Positions 25,933 through 35,622 of a stretch of DNA of 64,000 nt are shown here, piece after piece. This stretch comes from Spirochaetales bacterium (lineage in GTDB: Bacteria; Spirochaetota; Spirochaetia; SZUA-6; JAFGRV01). The DNA lies in NCBI GenBank assembly GCA_016930085.1, contig JAFGHO010000034.1:21477-85476 (forward strand). Reading direction: 5' to 3'. The notes beneath the pieces were generated by a model. The model ran no database searches, was not told the DNA's origin, and worked only from the letters and a program-made list of their open reading frames with translations. The position numbers were made by a program, and so were the translations under genes. Position 1 is the stretch's first letter, and each line of letters starts with the position of its first letter.

Positions 25933-27966
25933 ATGGCAAACAAACCACCGAAGTTTTTTAAGAAACGGTTTACCGAAAAGCAGTTCAATAAAAAGATTCT
26001 AAAAAGGACATTCGATGAAAAGGAGAAAGAAAGGCTTTTTTCGCTTTTTATTAAAGATAACGACGCTAACTATACCCTCAAAGATGATCTTGCAAAGGAA
26101 GATATAAACCAATTAAAAAGAATTCATAAAACAATAAAGAAGAATACGGGGGTTGTTCAAAAGGGAAAAATAATCGTCGCTTCAGCCATTATCGGTGTCG
26201 TGGTCGTCTTTAATGTATTTTTCAGAGACATGCTGCTCGAAGGCGCCCTTGAATCTTCTCTTTCTTCCCTCTTCGGCGCGAAAGCGGAGATTGACGGACT
26301 CGTCTTCGATATATTCGGGGCACGAATATCGTTTGAGCATTGTTCTGTTGCCAACAGTGAAAAACCTTACAAAAACCTCTTTGAACTGGGTAGAACCGGA
26401 ATCGATCTATTAATGAGCGAGCTCCTGAAAGGGAAGTTTATTGTGACGAATATCGAATGCCGGGAGATACAATGGGATACCGCCCGTAACACATCCGGTG
26501 CACTCGTTAGTTCACGGGAAAAGGAAAACGGGGGAGAAAGCCCGGAAGAGGGTGCACAACCTTTTTCACTCAATATGGCGGGGACCGATATCGGGTCTAT
26601 TATTGAATCGGAAAAAGAGAATATCAAAAGTCCCGAAAGAATCGAGGAGGCGAACAGGCTTTTTGCCGAAATGACGGAAGAATGGAGACAAACGGCAGAC
26701 GGGCTTGAACCTGCCGTCAACGACTGTTCGAAAGCGGTTTTAGAAGTGACGAAAATCGATATCAAGAAAATCAAAACGCTCAAGGATGTCGAGAAAGCGT
26801 ACGCGACAATCGATAAGGCGACAAAACTTGTTTCTGAAACAGGTAGATCGATATCGGAAACTGCGGACAAGGTCGGCAAGGACCGCGCTGTTATCGACGA
26901 AGAACGAAAAAAAATCACCGATGCGATCGATTCGGATACAGCCTATCTGATGTCGTTCGTCGCGGCACCGCGTGAAGGGGCCGAAAGAATAATTTCAAGC
27001 GTATCCGAAAAATTCCTCGCGGCAAATCTTGGAGAACTGCATACATACCTGTTCAAGGGAATCGATGCATTACAACATCTTGACAGCGGGAAAAAGGGAA
27101 GAAAGGGGCAGCCGCCTCCGAGATCGGGCTACAACATGCAATATCCGGGCAGCCGCTATCCCGATTTTATGATCGTGAACGCGGCCTTTTCTGTGGGAAG
27201 CGACGCAGGTACGACGCAGACTGCCGTTCAACTGGCAAATATCTCGAATGCTCCGGAACTCGTCGACTCACCATCCGCCATACGATTTGTCCATAACGAA
27301 TATGACCGGAAGGTCGAACTGGACGGTACAATCGATCTGAGGGAAACAGTCGATGATCTTGTTTCGTTTGATATAAAAATATCGGGATTTCCGCTATCCA
27401 TCGACAAAGGATTGGAACTCATCGGTATCGCATCACTCGACGCGACAATATACTTCTCAACCGGTATCCGGGTTGACAAGGCGGACAAAACGGCCGGATC
27501 TCTCGAGTTGATACTTACCGATACGAACGCGTCGATGCGGAATACCGACAATATTGTCTTTGAAAATATACGCGATATTCTTGAGTCCGCGTCTGAAATC
27601 GCCATAAACGCATCATACTCGTTTTCTTCGGGCGGGAAACTGTCGATCACCGCCGGTAGTTCAATCGACCGCCTCATCAAAGAAAAAGTCGGTGATGCGA
27701 TCGACCGTATGATAAAGGAAACCAAAGAAAAGATCGGGAATGAAATCGAGAAACAGATCGCCGGGTCGTTACAAAAAAACAACACACTCGTCGCCGCCTT
27801 TGAGGGGGTGGAAAAAACACTTGAAGCGAATAGGTCCGATATTGCGGCATTCGAAAAGACAATCGATGAAAAGAAAAAAAGCGTGGAGAAAAAAGCGAAA
27901 GACTTTTCAAAAGACCTTGAAAAAAAGGTACAGGAGTCTCTTCCAAAGCTCGATTTGAAATTTTAG
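25933..27966 (+). CDS. TIGR03545-family protein, AsmA-like
   Basis: A 677-residue protein with a basic cytoplasmic N-terminus (1-75), one membrane segment at about 80-100, then a large extracytoplasmic part. Residues 105-190 (AEIDGLVFDIFGARISFEHC ... KFIVTNIECREIQW) have the beta-strand repeat character of AsmA/TamB-like proteins. Residues 225-340 and the C-terminal 60 are coiled-coil-like. Residues 405-600 again look beta-rich. The family is uncharacterised. Shine-Dalgarno AGGAGG precedes the ATG. It is co-transcribed with the TIGR03546 gene, and the LRR gene follows after 14 bases. Confidence 0.8.
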   Translation: MANKPPKFFKKRFTEKQFNKKILKRTFDEKEKERLFSLFIKDNDANYTLKDDLAKEDINQLKRIHKTIKKNTGVVQKGKIIVASAIIGVVVVFNVFFRDMLLEGALESSLSSLFGAKAEIDGLVFDIFGARISFEHCSVANSEKPYKNLFELGRTGIDLLMSELLKGKFIVTNIECREIQWDTARNTSGALVSSREKENGGESPEEGAQPFSLNMAGTDIGSIIESEKENIKSPERIEEANRLFAEMTEEWRQTADGLEPAVNDCSKAVLEVTKIDIKKIKTLKDVEKAYATIDKATKLVSETGRSISETADKVGKDRAVIDEERKKITDAIDSDTAYLMSFVAAPREGAERIISSVSEKFLAANLGELHTYLFKGIDALQHLDSGKKGRKGQPPPRSGYNMQYPGSRYPDFMIVNAAFSVGSDAGTTQTAVQLANISNAPELVDSPSAIRFVHNEYDRKVELDGTIDLRETVDDLVSFDIKISGFPLSIDKGLELIGIASLDATIYFSTGIRVDKADKTAGSLELILTDTNASMRNTDNIVFENIRDILESASEIAINASYSFSSGGKLSITAGSSIDRLIKEKVGDAIDRMIKETKEKIGNEIEKQIAGSLQKNNTLVAAFEGVEKTLEANRSDIAAFEKTIDEKKKSVEKKAKDFSKDLEKKVQESLPKLDLKF

Positions 27967-27980
27967 AAAAAAGGGGTCAC

Positions 27981-29531
27981 GTGAACACATTTCGCGATGT
28001 TCCGCTCAACTCCATTCAGATACCGCTCCTGCGTTGCATCGAGAAAACCATACATACGCCACTTCCCGTTTCACGGTCATTTACCGATTGGGAAGAACGG
28101 GAATACGAACGGGGAATCGCCATCGAAAACGGCGATATTGTGGGCCTGGGGCTGGCATTCCGGCTTCATTCGGATATCCCCCGGGAGATAACGGAACTCC
28201 ACACTCTCCGGGGACTCGATCTGCGGGGAAATAACATCGAAACCCTTCCCGGCCGTTTTTTTGCCCGCCTTACGAACCTCGAGGTTCTCTACCTTGGCAA
28301 CAACAGGATCAAGGCGCTTCCCGCGTCAATCGGAAAATGCTCTGCGTTGCGGCGCATCGACCTTTCGAGTAATGAAGATCTGCCCGGACTTCCCGGCCGT
28401 GTCTATGAATTGCCCGCCCTCCGGGAACTCGATATCCGCTTTTGCGCATTTAAGAGTCTTCCCCCTCACATCGGAGAACTCAGACGGTTACAGATACTCC
28501 GGGCGGGTAATAATCGGATTGAATCCCTTCCTCACAATATAGAAAACATCAGCGGGCTGGAATATCTTTCACTCGAAAACAACCGTCTCACCGATCTCCC
28601 TGAAAGTATGGCGGCGTTGGGAAATCTTCGTGTCATCGATGTATCGGGAAATCAATTTTCACGATTCCCCGCGCCGATCACCGGGATGCCGTTCCTTGAA
28701 AAAATATCGCTCGCGTCCAACCTCATCGGAAGTATTCCCGATACGATCGCCGGCTTGTCACGCCTTCGCTATCTGAATTGTGCGGATACCGGCCTGACCT
28801 CTCTCCCTTCTCTGTTCGGAAACCTCTCCGAACTCGAAGAACTCTATCTGTTGTGGAATACATTCGAACGAGTCCCCGCCGAAATCGGATACCTCCGAAT
28901 ACTCAAAACACTCGATATGAGTAATTGCGGGCTTACCCGCCTGCCCGCCTCATTTCGCCGGCTGAAAGAACTCAGAAATCTTATTCTCGCCGGCAACCGG
29001 TTCCCCGAAATTCCGGATGCCGTCTTCAGTATGGCCTCACTTCAAAAACTCGTCCTCAACAACAACAAGTTGACCGCGCTTCCGGATGCCATCGGCACGC
29101 TTAAAAATCTCTCCGGCCTCAATCTCGAAGACAATCTTATCGCCTCCCTTCCCGATGCTATCGGAGAATGCCGCTTGCTTACATCCCTTAACCTCACCGG
29201 CAACAGACTCGAAACCCTCCCTGTCGCCATCACCGGTTGTGAAAAACTAACGGCGTTATCGATCGACAACAATAACTGGAGCCGTTTCTTCCGAAAGCAC
29301 ATTATCGATGCCTCATCGTCCGGAACACTTCTAAATCTCGAACGTCTGGGGGAGTTCATTCCCCTTCTCATGGAAAAGATCGAGAATAACGAACAACTCG
29401 ATGAGTTCGACCGTGAATATCCGTCCTTTGCCACCTATGCCGACATTCTCATACCTTTCTGCAAACGTTCACATACCGATACGGGAAAGGATGTACTCGA
29501 TTTGCTTCGAACAATTCTTCATTCCCGTTAA
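27981..29531 (+). CDS. Leucine-rich-repeat protein (cytoplasmic)
   Basis: A 516-residue protein with about 16 leucine-rich repeats of 23 residues spanning roughly 70-430, on the pattern LxxLxLxxNxIxxLPxxIGxL. This is the class also seen in effector-type and ROCO proteins. There is no signal peptide or membrane segment. The N-terminal 60 and C-terminal 85 residues are not repeats. It should be a protein-binding scaffold; the partner is unknown. The start is GTG behind AAAGGGG. It lies 14 bases after the TIGR03545 gene, so it may belong to that operon. The stop codon overlaps a perfect palindrome CCCGTTAACGGG (29524-29535). Confidence 0.85.
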   Translation: MNTFRDVPLNSIQIPLLRCIEKTIHTPLPVSRSFTDWEEREYERGIAIENGDIVGLGLAFRLHSDIPREITELHTLRGLDLRGNNIETLPGRFFARLTNLEVLYLGNNRIKALPASIGKCSALRRIDLSSNEDLPGLPGRVYELPALRELDIRFCAFKSLPPHIGELRRLQILRAGNNRIESLPHNIENISGLEYLSLENNRLTDLPESMAALGNLRVIDVSGNQFSRFPAPITGMPFLEKISLASNLIGSIPDTIAGLSRLRYLNCADTGLTSLPSLFGNLSELEELYLLWNTFERVPAEIGYLRILKTLDMSNCGLTRLPASFRRLKELRNLILAGNRFPEIPDAVFSMASLQKLVLNNNKLTALPDAIGTLKNLSGLNLEDNLIASLPDAIGECRLLTSLNLTGNRLETLPVAITGCEKLTALSIDNNNWSRFFRKHIIDASSSGTLLNLERLGEFIPLLMEKIENNEQLDEFDREYPSFATYADILIPFCKRSHTDTGKDVLDLLRTILHSR

Positions 29532-29673
29532 CGGGTTTCATCTTTCCTCAAATTTCATCCCCGTTATAACAGGAGTATCCTTCTGTCAGGCAAACGATCG
29601 GTTTTCATTCAGAAGCGGTATTTTTTATTGAAAAGCACTTGCACAAGCGCCCTCATTTTAATACCATTTCGTG

Positions 29674-30699
29674 ATGACGACGTATTTTATAAGGCGTTTT
29701 CTTCTGATCATTCCCACCTTTATCGGTATCACGATAATGGTGTTCACAATTACCAGATTTGTTCCGGGCGGCCCTGTCGAGAGGATCATATCCGAATACC
29801 AGCAGATGTCGAGTGAAAGCGGGAGAGGGGCCCATTCACTGAAGCAGCAGGTCCAGCCCCTTTCCGAAAATCAGATAAATCAGCTGAAAAAGTATTTCGG
29901 CCTGGACAAACCGGTATTAATATCGTATATCCTCTGGCTCGGGAAGGTGTTGACGGGTGACCTCGGACGATCGACGATGTATCACGATCCCGTCCTCCAG
30001 ATGATCGCCGAAAAAATGCCGATATCCCTCTATTTCGGTATTATTACATTGGTTATCGTCTACGGCGTATGTATCCCCCTCGGTATCGTCAAGGCGATAC
30101 GGCATAAATCCATCCTCGATAATGTCTCTTCCGTTCTGGTGTTTATCGGCTATGCCATCCCCGGATGGGTGGTCGGCATCCTTTTGCTTCTTCTCTTCTC
30201 ATCGCACTGGGAAATCTTTCCGCTCGGCGGATTTGTCAGCGACAATTTCGCCGATCTTAATCCGATAGAAAAGGCCGGCGACCTTATCCTGCATACCGTC
30301 CTCCCCATCGCCGCCTACGTGACCGGATCGTTCGCCGTCATGACCTTTCTGATGAAAAACACATTGATGGACAATCTTTCGAGCGATTACGTGAGAACGG
30401 CCATGGCAAAGGGTCTGACCTTCAGAAAGGCGGTCTTCAGGCACGCGCTGCGGAACAGCCTGATTCCGCTTGCGACCAGTTTCGGCAACAATATTTCGAT
30501 TATCCTTACCGGTTCGTTTCTCATTGAAAAAGTATTCAATATCAATGGCATGGGACTGCTGGGGTATGAATCCGTCGTGGAGCGCGATTATCCGGTCGTC
30601 ATGGGCACCCTTGTGATCTCTTCGCTCCTTTTCCTTGTCGGAAACATTCTCTCCGATATCTGTGTCGCCATCGTCGATCCGCGGGTGCAGTTCAGATGA
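29674..30699 (+). CDS. Peptide ABC transporter permease, YejB/OppB-like
   Basis: A 341-residue inner-membrane permease with six segments. The start (MTTYFIRRFLLIIPTFIG) and VPGGPVERII near residues 30-40 are YejB-like. The ABC-coupling loop is near 245-265 (YVRTAMAKGLTFRKAVFRHA). It forms the channel with the following permease. GTG at 29671 directly precedes the ATG and is an alternative start; no clear Shine-Dalgarno is seen. The stop overlaps the next start (ATGA). Confidence 0.88.
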   Translation: MTTYFIRRFLLIIPTFIGITIMVFTITRFVPGGPVERIISEYQQMSSESGRGAHSLKQQVQPLSENQINQLKKYFGLDKPVLISYILWLGKVLTGDLGRSTMYHDPVLQMIAEKMPISLYFGIITLVIVYGVCIPLGIVKAIRHKSILDNVSSVLVFIGYAIPGWVVGILLLLLFSSHWEIFPLGGFVSDNFADLNPIEKAGDLILHTVLPIAAYVTGSFAVMTFLMKNTLMDNLSSDYVRTAMAKGLTFRKAVFRHALRNSLIPLATSFGNNISIILTGSFLIEKVFNINGMGLLGYESVVERDYPVVMGTLVISSLLFLVGNILSDICVAIVDPRVQFR

Positions 30700-31748
30700 T
30701 AAACCTCACACTGAATCCGTTGACGGTCAAAAAAATAAAACGATTCGTCTCGATCAGGCGCGGATTCTTTTCTTTTATCATTTTTCTTTTATTGGTACTC
30801 TTTACGATATTTGCCGATCTGTTCATCAACAGCAGGGCGCTGATCGTATCGTACAACGGGAACCTCTATTTCCCCACCTACGGCTCGATGATCCCCGGCT
30901 CGACGTTCGGACTGGATTATGATTATGAGACAAATTACCGGGAACTGAAAGACGTCTTCGAAAAACAGAACCGGGGGAACTGGTTGCTTCTCCCGCTCGT
31001 CCCTTATAATCCGTACGAAAACGATTTCAGGGAAGGCGAATATCCCCCTTCACCTCCGTCCCCCGGCCAGAAACATTTCCTGGGAACGGACAAGGCGGGA
31101 AGGGACATTCTTGCACGGCTGATTTACGGATTCAGGGAAGCGCTTATCTTTTCCATGAGCCTCCTGCTTATCAACTACGTTATCGGCATCGGCATCGGCT
31201 GCGCCATGGGGTATTTCGGCGGTCTTTTCGATCTGATCTTCCAGCGTATCATCGAAATCTGGACCTCCGTCCCCTACCTCTATGTGATTATCATCATTGC
31301 ATCGATCGTCTTTCCGAATGTTTTTATCCTTATCCTTATCAATGCGTTTTTTGGATGGATCGGCATGACGTGGATCATGAGAACGATCACCTACAAAGAG
31401 AAGACGAGGGAATACGCGATCGCTGCAAAATCGATCGGGGCGAGCCACCTGAGAATCATCTTCCGCCACATTATCCCCAACACGATTTCCATTATCGTCA
31501 CCTACGCGCCGTTCTCCGTTGCCTCGGGAATCATCTCTCTTACCGCTCTCGACTACCTCGGCTACGGTCTCAGACCCCCGACCCCCAGCTGGGGGGAACT
31601 GCTCGAACAGGGATGGACCAACCTGGGAGATTACTGGATCGCCTTTTCCGTCATCACCGCGATGGTCGTCACCTTAACCCTCGTCACATTTATCGGGGAA
31701 GCGATAAGGGAGGCTTTTGATCCGAAAATGCATACAACCTATGAATAA
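30696..31748 (+). CDS. Peptide ABC transporter permease, YejE/OppC-like
   Basis: A 350-residue permease partner. The first membrane segment (about 22-48) is followed by an extracytoplasmic stretch of about 80 residues, then HFLGTDKAGRDILARLIYGF near 127-146, a signature of OppC/YejE permeases. The coupling loop is near 235-255 (YAIAAKSIGASHLRIIFRHI). It overlaps the upstream permease by four bases. Two copies of the dispersed 12-mer (31052, 31263) fall inside it in different reading frames. Confidence 0.88.
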   Translation: MINLTLNPLTVKKIKRFVSIRRGFFSFIIFLLLVLFTIFADLFINSRALIVSYNGNLYFPTYGSMIPGSTFGLDYDYETNYRELKDVFEKQNRGNWLLLPLVPYNPYENDFREGEYPPSPPSPGQKHFLGTDKAGRDILARLIYGFREALIFSMSLLLINYVIGIGIGCAMGYFGGLFDLIFQRIIEIWTSVPYLYVIIIIASIVFPNVFILILINAFFGWIGMTWIMRTITYKEKTREYAIAAKSIGASHLRIIFRHIIPNTISIIVTYAPFSVASGIISLTALDYLGYGLRPPTPSWGELLEQGWTNLGDYWIAFSVITAMVVTLTLVTFIGEAIREAFDPKMHTTYE

Positions 31749-31767
31749 AAAAGAGAGGAGTATATTA

Positions 31768-33735
31768 ATGAGAATAACGATAAAAGCCCGACTTTTTCAT
31801 AAACGGGGAAAAAAGCGCCCGTGGAAATGGTCGAAACGCATGATACCGGAAAACGGCCGTCCGTTACCGGGAAAAACGCTTTTCTCCTGTGTTCTCGCGC
31901 TGCTTTTGATGCTGTTTGCCGGCTGCGGGCAACACCGTGAAGAATCGGATAAAGGGAAAGGGGAAATTTTTACGGCGCCCGTGTCCGAAGAAAAACTCCC
32001 TTCGGGGATCACCTGGCTGACCAACAATTCCGATCCCGCCTTCTCCTCGCCCAGGGCGAAAAAAGGCGGCACCTTCCGCGATTTTTTGTTGAGTTTCCCC
32101 CCCACTTTCCGTATCGTGGGACCGGACTCGAACAGCGATTTCCGTTCCTATATCCTCGACAACCAGTTGAGCCTTATCAATATCCATCCCAACACGGAAA
32201 ATCTCATTCCGGAAATCGCCACCCACTGGGCATTCGACGAGGACGGAAAAACCATGTATTTCAGACTCAACCCGAACGCGCGGTGGTCGGACGGAAAGAA
32301 GGTGACGGCCCACGATTTCGCCTATACCCTCGAGTTCATGCGGTCAGAACACATCGTGGCGCCATGGTACAATGATTTCTATACCGAGTTCATCGACAGG
32401 GCCGTCGTTTATGACGATTACACCCTGGCCATGGTCGCGACGCGCCCCATGCCGGACATCTGGCTTTACCTGGCGATAAGGCCTGTCCCGCGCCACTTTT
32501 ACGGCACCCTGAACGAGAATTTCGTGACAGACTACAACTGGGCCGTCGAACCGAATACGGGGCCGTATCGGATAAAGGAGTTCGAAAAGGGAAAAAGCGT
32601 CACCCTCGAACGGAAAAAAGACTGGTGGGCGAAGGATCTGAAATATTTCAAAAACAGGTTTAATGCCGACAGGATAAAAGTAATAGTGATAAAAGATCGA
32701 AATCTCGCATGGGAATATTTTAAAAAAGGGGAAATCGATACATTCTGGATGCCCTTTCCGGATTACTGGTACGACAAATCGCAGATACCGGAGGTCGAGA
32801 AGGGCTATATCTACAAGGTAATGTTCTTCAATGACACGAGACAGGGTGCATACGGCATCTATATGAATCAGGATACCGAAATTTTCAAGGACAAAAACGT
32901 CCGGTACGCTTTCGCCCATGGAATGAACGTGGAGCTTGTCATTAAAAAGATATTGAGAAACGACTATTACCGTCTTGAAAACGGGAATGTGGGTTACGGA
33001 AAATATTCGAACTACAATATAAGGGCGCGCCGTTACGATCTTGATAAAGTGGAATATTATATGAAGGAAGCGGGATGGAAACGCGGCGCTGACGGTATCT
33101 GGATGAAGGGGAAATTGCGGTTTTCAGTCAATGTTACCTATAACGCCGAGAACATGACCCCGCGGCTTGTCGTTTTAAAGGAAGAGGCGTTAAAGGCCGG
33201 GATAGAACTTCTCCTCGACAAACTCGACGGTACCGCGGTCTATAAAAAAGTCATGGAAAAAAAGCACGAGGCGGTATGGTGGCAGTGGAGCACGAGTTTC
33301 ACTCCACAGTACTGGGAAGGCTACCACTCGATAAACGCGCATAAACCCCAGACGAACAATATCACCAATACCGATGACCCCGAACTCGATGAGATGATCG
33401 ACGAGTACCGGAATACAACGGATGAAGAAAAACGGATAGCGCTGTCAAAGAAAATTCAGCAAAAAATCTATGATATCTGCCCCTTTGTCCCGCTTTTCAT
33501 GGTCCCGTATTTAAGAAGCGCGGCCTGGCGGTGGTGGCGGCTTCCCGATGTCCCCGGCGCAAAAATGAACAATGAAGACCTCTTCAATCCTTTTTTCGGC
33601 GATTACAACTACGGGGGACTATTCTGGTACGACGAACAGCTCCTCAAGGAAACGGATGAGGCAATGAAAAAGGGTGTTTCACTCGGCGAGGTGACCATCG
33701 TGGACGAAACTTATAAAATGGATATATTGAAGTAA
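31768..33735 (+). CDS. Extracellular solute-binding lipoprotein 1 (YejA-like)
   Basis: A 655-residue binding protein of the SBP_bac_5 family. Near the N-terminus the pattern FASP-like AKKGGT ... FPPTFRIVGPDSN resembles YejA, the microcin C/peptide-binding protein. A lipobox LFAGC gives lipidation at Cys 53, leaving an unusually long basic N-terminal stretch of about 35 residues before the hydrophobic core. I chose 31768 because AGAGGAG lies seven bases upstream; a later ATG at 31840 would give a normal signal peptide but has a poor Shine-Dalgarno. It is closely related to the next gene. Confidence 0.85.
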   Translation: MRITIKARLFHKRGKKRPWKWSKRMIPENGRPLPGKTLFSCVLALLLMLFAGCGQHREESDKGKGEIFTAPVSEEKLPSGITWLTNNSDPAFSSPRAKKGGTFRDFLLSFPPTFRIVGPDSNSDFRSYILDNQLSLINIHPNTENLIPEIATHWAFDEDGKTMYFRLNPNARWSDGKKVTAHDFAYTLEFMRSEHIVAPWYNDFYTEFIDRAVVYDDYTLAMVATRPMPDIWLYLAIRPVPRHFYGTLNENFVTDYNWAVEPNTGPYRIKEFEKGKSVTLERKKDWWAKDLKYFKNRFNADRIKVIVIKDRNLAWEYFKKGEIDTFWMPFPDYWYDKSQIPEVEKGYIYKVMFFNDTRQGAYGIYMNQDTEIFKDKNVRYAFAHGMNVELVIKKILRNDYYRLENGNVGYGKYSNYNIRARRYDLDKVEYYMKEAGWKRGADGIWMKGKLRFSVNVTYNAENMTPRLVVLKEEALKAGIELLLDKLDGTAVYKKVMEKKHEAVWWQWSTSFTPQYWEGYHSINAHKPQTNNITNTDDPELDEMIDEYRNTTDEEKRIALSKKIQQKIYDICPFVPLFMVPYLRSAAWRWWRLPDVPGAKMNNEDLFNPFFGDYNYGGLFWYDEQLLKETDEAMKKGVSLGEVTIVDETYKMDILK

Positions 33736-33753
33736 AGAAACGGAGGAATACTG

Positions 33754-35622
33754 ATGAAAAAAAAATACTGTATATTCGCGATTCTGGCGCTTGTTTTTAC
33801 CGCCGGCTCCTGCGGCAATGGCGGGGGAGAAAAAACGGGGACGGAGCATTACGTGTTCAAAGCCCCCCTTTCTTCCGAGCCGCTTCCCGACGATCTGGTC
33901 TGGCTGACAAACGAGGAAGACGAAACGTTCGCCTCCCCGGAGGCGAAAAAGGGAGGGACCATGGTCGTGGCCTTATATTCGTTTCCCAATACCTTCCGAA
34001 TCGTGGGGCCGGACTCGAACAATAGTTTCGCCACCTATATCAGGGGTAATGACATGTTACCGGTGGGACTCCACCCCAACACGGAAAACATCATCCCCGA
34101 TCTTGCCACACACTGGGCCTACAAACATGACAACAAGACCATGTTTTTCAAACTGAACAGAAAGGCGAGGTGGTCCGACGGCGTTCCCCTGACCGCGCAT
34201 GATTTTGCCTATACCCTGAAATTCATGCGTTCGGAATACATCGTCTCCCCATACTACAATGAAGTATATGCGGAGGATAAATTCGAAGTCATCGTCTATG
34301 ACGATTATACCTTCGCGATCGTGAACAAGGAAAGCGAGGTAACGGAAAGCGACCTTTTTTTCCATGTTAATATGTATCCGACACCATCGCATTTTTACGG
34401 CGAACTCGATGAGGATTTTATCGAGAAATACAACTGGACCTCCGTCCCCAATCCCGGACCGTATCAGATAACCGATTTCGAAAAGGGCCGGAGTATCACC
34501 TTCGAACGGAAAAAGGACTGGTGGGCGAAAGACATGAAATATTACAAAAACAGGTTCAACGTGGATAAAATAATCTTCAAGGTCATCAAGGACCAGAACC
34601 TCACCTGGGAATATTTCAAAAAGGGAGAGCTCGACGTACACGGGGCGACCCACCCCACCTACTATTACGAGAAGACCGATATCGATCTCTTTCATAACGG
34701 CTATATCGACAAGATATGGTTTTACTTCGATATACGGCAGTCGCCGTGGGGCATGTACCTCAACCGGGACAACGAGCTTTTCAAAACGAACAACCTCCGG
34801 TACGCCTTTGCCCATGCCATGAACCTGGAACTGGTAAACGAGAAAATTCTCCGCAACGAATACTACCGTCTCGAGCAGGCATTTATCGGGTACGGCAAAT
34901 ACACGAACAACACCATACGGGCGCGGCGGTTCGATCTCGATAAAGTGGATGCGTACATGAAGGCGGAGGGATGGAAACGCGGCAAGGACGGTATCTGGAC
35001 CAAAGGCGGCCTCAGTTATTCGGTGGATGTCACCTACAGCTCGGATCTCGACACCCAGCGCCTCGTTGTCCTGAAAGAGGAGGCGCAGAAGGCCGGTATC
35101 GAACTGAAACTCGACAAACTCGACGGTTCGGCCGCATACAAGAAGGTCATGGAAAAAAAACACGATGTCGCGGTCTGGGGCTGGACCACGAAGTTCAGGC
35201 CGGTTTATTTCCAGCAGTATCTCTCAGAATACGCGCACAAACCGCAGACAAACAACATCACCAATACCGACGACAAGGCTCTCGATGAGTTGATCGACAA
35301 ATACCGGTATTCCTATGAAGAAAGCGAACGGGTAAGGCTTTCCCTGCTGATCCAGGAAAAACTCCACGAAGAATGCTCCTTTGTCCCCTGGTTCATGGTC
35401 CCCTATGTCCGGCAGGCTTACTGGCGGTGGTGGCGGCTGCCGGAACCGCCCGGGACAAAAAGTTCGGACAGCGTTTTCGAACCCTTCGATTCAAGCTTTG
35501 GCGGGCTTTTCTGGTACGACGAAAAAATGCACAGGGAAACCACAGACGCGATGAAATCGGGAAAAACCTTCGAGCCCGCGGAAATCATCGATAAAACCTA
35601 TATGATGGACATACTGAAATAG
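33754..35622 (+). CDS. Extracellular solute-binding lipoprotein 2 (YejA-like)
   Basis: A 622-residue paralogue of the preceding protein, with the same blocks in the same order: KKGGTMVVALYSFPNTFRIV, LTAHDFAYTLKFMRSEYIV, ITFERKKDWWAKDMKYYKN, and NNITNTDDKALDELID. The signal peptide ends TAGSC, a lipobox at Cys 20. Shine-Dalgarno GGAGG precedes the ATG. Two tandem binding proteins in one operon suggest the permease serves two ligands or ligand classes; this is inferred. Confidence 0.88.
   Translation: MKKKYCIFAILALVFTAGSCGNGGGEKTGTEHYVFKAPLSSEPLPDDLVWLTNEEDETFASPEAKKGGTMVVALYSFPNTFRIVGPDSNNSFATYIRGNDMLPVGLHPNTENIIPDLATHWAYKHDNKTMFFKLNRKARWSDGVPLTAHDFAYTLKFMRSEYIVSPYYNEVYAEDKFEVIVYDDYTFAIVNKESEVTESDLFFHVNMYPTPSHFYGELDEDFIEKYNWTSVPNPGPYQITDFEKGRSITFERKKDWWAKDMKYYKNRFNVDKIIFKVIKDQNLTWEYFKKGELDVHGATHPTYYYEKTDIDLFHNGYIDKIWFYFDIRQSPWGMYLNRDNELFKTNNLRYAFAHAMNLELVNEKILRNEYYRLEQAFIGYGKYTNNTIRARRFDLDKVDAYMKAEGWKRGKDGIWTKGGLSYSVDVTYSSDLDTQRLVVLKEEAQKAGIELKLDKLDGSAAYKKVMEKKHDVAVWGWTTKFRPVYFQQYLSEYAHKPQTNNITNTDDKALDELIDKYRYSYEESERVRLSLLIQEKLHEECSFVPWFMVPYVRQAYWRWWRLPEPPGTKSSDSVFEPFDSSFGGLFWYDEKMHRETTDAMKSGKTFEPAEIIDKTYMMDILK

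Noticed and set aside
27981..29531. LRR gene as a CRISPR-like or DNA repeat region
   Set aside because: The repeats are protein-level 23-residue leucine-rich repeats; the DNA copies are diverged and there are no spacers.
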